25,208 nucleotides of DNA from positions 1-25,208 of the forward strand of contig UQQL01000023.1 in assembly GCA_900543275.1 (NCBI GenBank), in the 5' to 3' direction. The translations under genes were made by a program, and so were the position numbers. The notes below the pieces were generated by a model. The model made no database searches. It saw only the letters and a program-made list of their open reading frames with translations, and was not told the DNA's origin. The stretch is from an uncultured Collinsella sp. (lineage in GTDB: Bacteria; Actinomycetota; Coriobacteriia; Coriobacteriales; Coriobacteriaceae). Shown in pieces: positions 20,958 to 25,208 of this stretch. The number at the start of each line of letters is the position of its first letter. Position 1 is the stretch's first letter.

Positions 20958-21683
20958 ATGGAGTATATGCAGGTCAACCGCGCCAACGGCCGTGCCGCCG
21001 ATGAGTTGCGCCCCATCAAGCTTACTCGCGGCGTCATGAAGCACGCCCACGGTTCGTGCCTGGCCGAGTTTGGCGATACGCGCGTGCTGTGCGCTGCCAC
21101 CATCGAGGAGGGCGTGCCGGGCTGGCGCAAGGGCGCCAAGGCCGGTTGGGTAACGGCGGAGTACGCCATGTTGCCGGCATCGACCGGCAAGCGCTGCAAG
21201 CGTGAGCACGCCAACCGCAAGGGTCGCTCCATGGAGATTGAGCGTCTGATCGGCCGTAGTCTGCGCACCGTCGTCAACATGAAGGCGCTCGGCGAGTACA
21301 CCGTCACCGTCGACTGCGATGTGATTCAGGCAGACGGCGGCACGCGTACGGCGAGCATTACCGGTGCCTGGGTGGCGCTGCACGACGCCCTTGCTATGTG
21401 GGTCGAGGCCGGCAAGATCGAGCGCATCCCGCTCACGGGCCAGGTTGCTGCCATCTCTATGGGCGTTGTCGACGGCAACACCCTGCTCGACTTGGATTAT
21501 TCCGAGGACAGTCACGCCGAGGTCGACATGAACCTTGTCGCCACCGATACCGGTGAGATGATCGAGCTCCAGGGCACGGGCGAGCAGGCGCCCTTCGACC
21601 GCAAACGCCTCAATGCCCTGCTCGATTTGGGCGACAAGGGCATTGCCGAGCTCATCGAGCTCCAGCGCCAGGCCCTCGCCTAA
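20958..21683 (+). CDS. rph: Ribonuclease PH
   Basis: The 241-residue phosphorolytic 3'-5' exoribonuclease trims tRNA 3' ends and works as a hexamer in the cytoplasm. It shows the opening N-G-R-A-A-D-E-L-R-P-I-K-L-T-R-G, then A-H-G-S-C-L-A-E-F-G-D-T-R-V-L-C-A-A and V-P-G-W, and the RNase PH block A-E-Y-A-M-L-P-A-S-T-G-K-R. G-R-S-M-E-I-E-R-L-I-G-R-S-L-R and the D-C-D-V-I-Q-A-D-G-G-T-R phosphate/metal region follow. Length is typical. ATG 20958 follows GAAAGGA. It stands 55 bases after murI; a hairpin beginning in its own stop codon separates it from rdgB. Confidence 0.96.
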   Translation: MEYMQVNRANGRAADELRPIKLTRGVMKHAHGSCLAEFGDTRVLCAATIEEGVPGWRKGAKAGWVTAEYAMLPASTGKRCKREHANRKGRSMEIERLIGRSLRTVVNMKALGEYTVTVDCDVIQADGGTRTASITGAWVALHDALAMWVEAGKIERIPLTGQVAAISMGVVDGNTLLDLDYSEDSHAEVDMNLVATDTGEMIELQGTGEQAPFDRKRLNALLDLGDKGIAELIELQRQALA

Positions 21684-21720
21684 CCTGCCAAAAAGGGACA
21701 GGTTTATTTTGGCAGGTTTT
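21683..21720 (+). terminator. Rho-independent terminator after rph
   Basis: ACCTGCCAAAA (21683-21693) pairs perfectly with TTTTGGCAGGT (21707-21717), followed by TTT. The loop is 13 bases (AGGGACAGGTTTA). The stem begins with the last base of the rph stop codon. Confidence 0.7.
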
Positions 21721-21828
21721 ATCTGGGAAAACGTCGAAGTATAAGACTGCCGTTGATTGAGAGGGGAGAGAGGCCGAAGTCCTCGTCGTCCTCAACACGG
21801 CATTGCTATAGAGACAAGGAGGCCAGCT

Positions 21829-22470
21829 ATGGCACTTGAGAAGATCGACATCGACACCCTCGACCCGGCGGCGACCATCGTCGTGGCAACGGGCAACGCC
21901 CATAAGCTCACCGAGATTGAGGCCATTTTGGGCAAGGTTATGCCCGAGGTTCGCTTTGTGGCGCTCGGCCAGCTAGGTGATTTTGAGGACCCCGAGGAAA
22001 ACGGCACGACGTTTTTGGAGAACGCCATCATCAAGGCGCAGGCTGCCGTCGAAGAGACGGGGCTCATGGCCATTGCCGACGATTCGGGCCTGGTCGTCGA
22101 TGCTCTGGACGGCGAGCCGGGCGTGTATAGCGCACGCTATGCGGGCGTTCACGGTGACGATGCCGCCAACAATGCCAAGCTGCTCGTGAATCTGGAGGGC
22201 GTGGCCGACGAGGACCGCACTGCGCGCTTTATGAGCGTCGTCGCGCTCATCGACACGGACGGTTTGGTCACCTATGGTGAGGGCGCCTGCGAGGGCGTTA
22301 TCGCGCACGAGGGCCGCGGTGATCACGGCTTTGGCTACGACCCGCTGTTCCTGCCGGTCGACACGCCGGGCAAGACCATGGCCGAGCTGACGGCGGACGA
22401 GAAGAACGCCATCAGTCATCGATTCCATGCGCTCGAGCACCTATCTGCCAAACTGACGGGCGAGGAGTAG
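21829..22470 (+). CDS. rdgB: XTP/dITP pyrophosphatase (RdgB/HAM1 family)
   Basis: The 213-residue enzyme hydrolyses non-canonical purine triphosphates (XTP, dITP, ITP) to monophosphates, cleaning the nucleotide pool. It has V-V-A-T-G-N-A-H-K-L-T-E-I (about 18-30), F-L-E-N-A-I-I-K-A, the signature D-D-S-G-L-V-V-D-A-L-D-G-E-P-G-V-Y-S-A-R-Y, and G-F-G-Y-D-P-L-F near the end. The N-terminus is about ten residues longer than usual. ATG 21829 is chosen over in-frame codons upstream because AAGGAGG lies just before it. It ends three bases before dtd, so those two are cotranscribed. Confidence 0.95.
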   Translation: MALEKIDIDTLDPAATIVVATGNAHKLTEIEAILGKVMPEVRFVALGQLGDFEDPEENGTTFLENAIIKAQAAVEETGLMAIADDSGLVVDALDGEPGVYSARYAGVHGDDAANNAKLLVNLEGVADEDRTARFMSVVALIDTDGLVTYGEGACEGVIAHEGRGDHGFGYDPLFLPVDTPGKTMAELTADEKNAISHRFHALEHLSAKLTGEE

Positions 22471-22473
22471 GCC

Positions 22474-22920
22474 GTGCGTGCGGTGGTGCAGCGCGTGCTC
22501 AACGCCGGCGTGACGGTCGACGGCGAGTGCGTGGGCAAAATTGGGCGCGGCTATCTGGTGCTGCTGGGCGTGGGCCATGGCGACACGCGCGCCGAGGCCG
22601 ATAAACTGTGGGGCAAACTCCGGGGCTTGCGCATTAACGAGGACGATAACGGCAAGACCAACCTGGCACTTGCCGATGTCGACGGCGAGGTTCTCGTGGT
22701 GTCGCAGTTCACGCTGTTCGCCGATTGCCGTCACGGCCGCCGTCCATCGTTTACGGATGCCGGCGCCCCCGATGTCGCCAACGAGCTCTACGAGTACTTC
22801 CTGACGCTTGTGCGCGAGGACGTCGAGCACGTAGCGCATGGCATCTTCGGCGCCGACATGAAGGTCGACCTCGTCAACGACGGTCCATTCACCATCGTTC
22901 TGGACACAGACAACCTTTAG
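22474..22920 (+). CDS. dtd: D-aminoacyl-tRNA deacylase
   Basis: The 148-residue protein removes D-amino acids (and glycine from tRNA-Ala) attached to tRNA. It starts M-R-A-V-V-Q-R-V and contains the two signature loops, S-Q-F-T-L-F-A-D-C (about 77-85, before R-P-S-F) and N-D-G-P-F-T (about 135-140, the cross-subunit Gly-Pro region). The start is GTG 22474, three bases after the rdgB stop, with GAGGAG inside the rdgB end as ribosome binding site. Length is standard. Placement beside murI, which makes D-glutamate, fits a need for chirality proofreading, though that link is inference. Confidence 0.95.
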   Translation: MRAVVQRVLNAGVTVDGECVGKIGRGYLVLLGVGHGDTRAEADKLWGKLRGLRINEDDNGKTNLALADVDGEVLVVSQFTLFADCRHGRRPSFTDAGAPDVANELYEYFLTLVREDVEHVAHGIFGADMKVDLVNDGPFTIVLDTDNL

Positions 22921-22948
22921 GTTACGCGGTTTTACCAAACCGCGTAAC
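22921..22948 (+). terminator. Hairpin directly after dtd
   Basis: GTTACGCGGTTT (22921-22932), loop TACC, AAACCGCGTAAC (22937-22948): a perfect 12-bp stem beginning one base after the stop codon. No T-tract follows, so it may be a 3'-end stabiliser or Rho-linked stop. Confidence 0.6.
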
Positions 22949-22965
22949 TACTCGACGCTGCACGG

Positions 22966-23056
22966 CCACCATTCGGCCAATCTGTCGCTCAAACCGTCGC
23001 TCGCGTACCAAAGTACGCGTCGCTCCTCTTTCGCGACACCTTGGCTCGAATGGTGG
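22966..23056. repeat. Nested dyad between dtd and veg
   Basis: Outer arms CCACCATTCG (22966-22975) and CGAATGGTGG (23047-23056) enclose an inner hairpin CGCGTAC-CAAA-GTACGCG (23002-23019). The 306-base gap 22921-23226 otherwise holds only the dtd hairpin and the veg promoter region. Confidence 0.5.
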
Positions 23057-23129
23057 TCGTTCGCTGACGTGAACTGGTCATGCGAGGTTGTCGTCTGGTA
23101 CGTATTTGGGACGGGGCTTATTTAGCTAC

Positions 23130-23159
23130 TTGCGTATAGCGGCAGCAGGGTGCTATAGT
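23130..23159 (+). promoter_or_regulatory. Candidate promoter of veg-ispE
   Basis: TTGCGT (23130-23135), an 18-base spacer, then TATAGT (23154-23159). Transcription would start near 23166, giving a leader of about 60 bases that contains the small hairpin at 23180-23199. Confidence 0.55.
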
Positions 23160-23179
23160 ATTAGAGTTTTGTCTATCTT

Positions 23180-23199
23180 AGGGGTATTATCCCCTTTTT
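23180..23199 (+). terminator. Small terminator-like hairpin in the veg leader
   Basis: AGGGG (23180-23184), loop TATTAT, CCCCT (23191-23195), then TTTT. The form is that of a short intrinsic terminator placed between promoter and ribosome binding site, so attenuation is possible; five pairs are weak. Confidence 0.35.
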
Positions 23200-23226
23200 G
23201 AATTGCACCTTCTGGAGGCCCTGTTC

Positions 23227-23523
23227 ATGGAAGAGATGGAAGTCAATCACGTCGACGACATCCACGAGAAGCTGACCGATATGGTGGGCGATCGCGTTAA
23301 GGTGAAGGCCAACATGGGCCGCACCCGCGTCGTCGAGCGCATGGGCACCATCAAGAGCGTCCACCCCGCTGTCTTTATCGTCGAGGTCGACGAGCGCCGT
23401 GGCCGCAAGTCGCGTCAGTCCTACCAGTATATTGATGTTCTCACCGGCCAGGTCGAGCTGTTCGACCCCGAGAGCGGCGAGCACATTTTTACCCCGCTCG
23501 GCAATCAGCTCGAGGAGCACTAA
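23227..23523 (+). CDS. veg: Veg family protein (DUF1021)
   Basis: This 98-residue protein matches the small Veg family of Gram-positive bacteria, judged by G-D-R-V-K-V-K-A-N-M-G-R, V-V-E-R-M-G-T-I, P-A-V-F-I-V-E-V-D and S-Y-Q-Y-I-D-V-L-T-G-Q-V-E-L. The Bacillus subtilis member has the corresponding K-A-N-G-G-R, I-E-R-S-G, P-S-V-F and S-Y-S-Y-A-D-I-L-T-E-T-V-E-L, and is linked in the literature to biofilm control; the molecular role is unsettled. In Bacillus it also lies close upstream of ispE, as here (two bases). The N-terminus is slightly longer. ATG 23227 follows CTGGAGG with good spacing; ATG 23236 is an alternative. Family call is by recognised motifs, not a search. Confidence 0.82.
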   Translation: MEEMEVNHVDDIHEKLTDMVGDRVKVKANMGRTRVVERMGTIKSVHPAVFIVEVDERRGRKSRQSYQYIDVLTGQVELFDPESGEHIFTPLGNQLEEH

Positions 23524-23525
23524 CG

Positions 23526-24434
23526 GTGACCGATCGGTCCCTGACTCTTTCCGCGCCGGCAAAGATTAACCTCTACCTGGGGGTTCATACCGAGCGCGAT
23601 GACCGCGGCTACCACAGGGTCGATTCCCTGATGGCAGCTGTCGGTCTTTCCGATACCGTGACGGTTACGCCGGCACAGGCGTTGACCGTCCAGACGGTTC
23701 CGGCATCAGATTTTCCCATGCAAAAGAATACGGCGTATCGGGCTGCGGTTGCTATGGCCGAGCATTATGGTCGCGAAGCCAATGTCTGCATTACGATCGA
23801 GAAGCGCATCCCGTTGTGTGCCGGCTTGGGCGGCCCCTCGACGGATGCGGCCGCGGTCATTGTTGCCTTGGCGGAGCTCTGGGGAATTGATCGCACCGAC
23901 CCCGCGCTGGACAACATCGCGCGCGGCATTGGCGCCGACGTTCCCTTCTTTTTGCATGCCAGCCCTGCATTTTACGTGGGTGGGGGAGACGTGCTGGCCA
24001 CCGAGTACCCCGCGCTGCCCGCAACGCCCGCCGTGTTGGTCAAGCCGCGCGAGGCAAGCGTTTCAACAATTGAAGCCTATCGACGTTTTGACGAGACTCC
24101 AGCGCCTGCGGACAAGCCCGGAGCGATCGCATCTGCCCTTCGCTCGGGAGACGCAGAGGCGGCCTACACGCTCGTCCACAACAACCTGGGAGTCATTTCC
24201 GCGCAGATGGAGCCGCGGATTCAAACGGTGCTTGACTGGCTTCGTTCACAGGACGGTACCATTGCCGCAAACGTGTGCGGTTCGGGTGCCTGCTCGTTTG
24301 CCATTTGCGACACCGCCGCCACGGCCGAAAGGCTTGCCGACGCTGCCCTGCAAAACGGCTGGTGGTCCTGCGCGACGGAGCTCATTCCCAACACGGTTCG
24401 CATTGAAGCGCCAAAGAAATTAAAATTTCTCTAG
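23526..24434 (+). CDS. ispE: 4-diphosphocytidyl-2-C-methyl-D-erythritol kinase
   Basis: The 302-residue GHMP kinase phosphorylates CDP-methylerythritol in the MEP isoprenoid pathway. It opens L-S-A-P-A-K-I-N-L-Y-L-G-V (with the conserved lysine, K13), has the Y-H-R-V-D-S-L-M segment, the ATP loop L-C-A-G-L-G-G-P-S-T-D-A-A-A (97-110, usually G-L-G-G-S-S-A-D), and the C-terminal G-S-G-A-C-S-F-A motif 3. Pro and Thr replace the common Ser and Ala in the loop, which is tolerated in the family. The start is GTG 23526, two bases after the veg stop, with GAGGAG in the veg end. The two genes form one operon. Confidence 0.94.
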   Translation: MTDRSLTLSAPAKINLYLGVHTERDDRGYHRVDSLMAAVGLSDTVTVTPAQALTVQTVPASDFPMQKNTAYRAAVAMAEHYGREANVCITIEKRIPLCAGLGGPSTDAAAVIVALAELWGIDRTDPALDNIARGIGADVPFFLHASPAFYVGGGDVLATEYPALPATPAVLVKPREASVSTIEAYRRFDETPAPADKPGAIASALRSGDAEAAYTLVHNNLGVISAQMEPRIQTVLDWLRSQDGTIAANVCGSGACSFAICDTAATAERLADAALQNGWWSCATELIPNTVRIEAPKKLKFL

Positions 24435-24471
24435 CACGCGGCGAAAAACTTTGTTACTATAGTCGAGCTAA

Positions 24472-24548
24472 CGGGTTGTGGCTCAGTTTGGTAGAGCACT
24501 GCGTTCGGGACGCAGGGGTCGCTGGTTCAAATCCAGTCAACCCGACCA
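24472..24548 (+). tRNA. tRNA-Pro (anticodon CGG)
   Basis: A 77-base cloverleaf runs from CGGGTTG to CAACCCG-A-CCA with CCA encoded. The anticodon arm CTGCG-TTCGGGA-CGCAG gives CGG (proline), and the T-arm GCTGG-TTCAAAT-CCAGT is canonical. A TACTAT/TATAGT -10-like sequence lies at 24455-24463 and an intrinsic terminator follows at 24559. Confidence 0.96.
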
Positions 24549-24558
24549 GAGCATGAGG

Positions 24559-24587
24559 AGGGACCGCTTCTTGCGGTCCCTTTTTTT
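24559..24587 (+). terminator. Rho-independent terminator of tRNA-Pro
   Basis: AGGGACCGC (24559-24567), loop TTCTT, GCGGTCCCT (24573-24581), followed by TTTTTT. Strong and well placed. Confidence 0.92.
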
Positions 24588-24595
24588 AGCTATTG

Positions 24596-24624
24596 TTGTG
24601 ATACCGCGACACCCGCGGTATACT
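24596..24624 (+). promoter_or_regulatory. Promoter of tatA with an embedded inverted repeat
   Basis: TTGTGA (24596-24601), a 17-base spacer, TATACT (24619-24624). An 8-bp perfect dyad, ATACCGCG (24601-24608) and CGCGGTAT (24614-24621), fills the spacer and overlaps the last base of the -35 and the first half of the -10, a layout suited to an operator. Confidence 0.6.
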
Positions 24625-24660
24625 CATTCGAGCTTGTCTCGCTGTATTGTGGAGGTCTAC

Positions 24661-24936
24661 ATGTTTGGACTGAGGGCTCCTGAGCTCATCATTATTCTCG
24701 TTGTTGTCCTGATTATCTTCGGGCCCAAGAACCTGCCGAAGCTCGGCAAGTCCCTCGGCTCTACCGTCAAGAATATCCGCGAGGGTATGGAGGGCGACGA
24801 TAAGGGCGAAACCAAGCAGGCCGAGGAGGTCGTGGTCGAGCAGTCCGAGGAGGACAAGGAGATCGCTGAGCTCGAGGCCAAGCTCGCTGCTGCCAAGAAG
24901 AAGCAGGCAGAGGACAGCGACGCGGACGCAGAGTAG
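24661..24936 (+). CDS. tatA: Twin-arginine translocase subunit TatA/TatE
   Basis: The 91-residue membrane protein forms the pore of the Tat system, which exports folded proteins. It has a short N-terminal transmembrane helix (A-P-E-L-I-I-I-L-V-V-V-L-I-I), then the hinge F-G-P-K-N-L-P-K-L-G and an amphipathic helix (G-K-S-L-G-S-T-V-K-N-I-R-E-G). A charged, probably coiled C-terminal tail ends in K-K-K-Q-A-E-D-S-D-A-D-A-E. That organisation is the TatA family standard. ATG 24661 follows GGAGG. tatB and tatC are not adjacent. The gene has its own promoter and terminator, so it is monocistronic. Confidence 0.93.
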   Translation: MFGLRAPELIIILVVVLIIFGPKNLPKLGKSLGSTVKNIREGMEGDDKGETKQAEEVVVEQSEEDKEIAELEAKLAAAKKKQAEDSDADAE

Positions 24937-24961
24937 TCCCATCCCTTTGGGGTGAGCACCT

Positions 24962-24999
24962 GACCGGCTTGCCCGCAGGCTAGCCGGTCTTTTTCGTTT
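24962..24999 (+). terminator. Rho-independent terminator of tatA
   Basis: GACCGGCT (24962-24969), a 12-base loop, AGCCGGTC (24982-24989), followed by TTTTTCGTTTT. It lies 25 bases past the stop. Confidence 0.85.
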
Positions 25000-25042
25000 T
25001 GTTGACAGTTGATCGTTACATCATAGTTGGGGAGATATCCGT

Positions 25043-25195
25043 ATGGACGCAAGCCAGATCGTACTGACCGCTGAGGGCCGCCAGAAGCTCGTCGAGGAGC
25101 TCGCTTGGCGTGAGGGCGATTACGCCAAGGAGATCGTCGAGGACATCAAGGAAGCCCGCGCGTTCGGCGACCTTTCGGAGAACTCCGAGTACGAT
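25043..25195 (+). CDS. greA: Transcription elongation factor GreA, N-terminal part (cut by contig end)
   Basis: Fifty-one genuine codons are visible. They encode the start of the N-terminal coiled-coil domain that enters the RNA polymerase secondary channel and rescues backtracked complexes: L-T-A-E-G-R-Q-K-L-V-E-E-L, then E-A-R-A-F-G-D-L-S-E-N-S-E-Y-D. The acidic tip residues of GreA lie in this D-L-S-E-N-S-E-Y-D stretch and are all present. ATG 25043 follows GGGGAG. TTGACA at 25002 may be the -35 of its promoter, though the -10 is unclear. The frame after codon 51 (L-S-L-I) does not fit GreA, where A-A-K-D-E is usual; it is adapter sequence, so the natural gene is probably intact in the genome. 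Confidence 0.93.
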
Positions 25196-25208
25196 CTGTC
25201 TCTTATAC
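25196..25208. other. Nextera/Tn5 adapter remnant (sequencing artefact)
   Basis: The final 13 bases, CTGTCTCTTATAC, equal the start of the Tn5 mosaic-end adapter read outward. They begin exactly where the greA reading departs from its family consensus. They should not be treated as genome sequence. Confidence 0.9.

Noticed and set aside
25196..25208. Frameshift or variant in greA
   Set aside because: The bases match a sequencing adapter exactly, so artefact is the simpler reading.

Overview
The window looks like a piece of a GC-rich, gene-dense bacterial chromosome, most likely an anaerobic gut actinobacterium of the class Coriobacteriia (Collinsella or a close relative). That placement rests on gene content and codon style plus my recollection of the group; it is inference, not a database result. 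The last 13 bases match the Nextera/Tn5 mosaic-end adapter, so the window almost certainly ends at the edge of a draft contig.

All recognised protein genes are on the + strand. Left to right: the 3' part of a YtcJ-type amidohydrolase; about 0.9 kb of non-coding DNA with three inverted-repeat structures; groES-groL; a second non-coding block with a long nested palindrome and about 80-bp tandem repeats; an FMN riboswitch controlling a riboflavin ECF transporter (ribU, a fused double-ATPase ecfA, ecfT) followed by two small flavin-type split-barrel proteins; the arginine/ornithine cluster argC-argJ-argB-argD behind a candidate ArgR operator; an unusual 0.9-kb interval with an AT-rich inverted-repeat element, tRNA 3'-end fragments and an intact tRNA-Val on the - strand; asnB; a murE-type ligase; a HAD phosphatase; the cluster murI-rph-rdgB-dtd; veg-ispE; tRNA-Pro(CGG); tatA; and the first 51 codons of greA.

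Several genes fit together. The riboswitch probably lets FMN shut down riboflavin uptake, and because the shared ECF energising module lies in the same operon, uptake of other ECF substrates may be affected too. MurE (with a lysine/ornithine-type rather than DNPR motif), MurI, AsnB and the ornithine-forming Arg enzymes are all relevant to a non-diaminopimelate peptidoglycan. The genes are mainly housekeeping; the least explained material is non-coding. At least five structurally distinct dyad or repeat elements fill the larger gaps (1.5-2.4, 4.5-4.9, 9.4, 14.6-15.1 and 22.9-23.1 kb). No CRISPR array, transposase, integrase or rRNA gene was seen.
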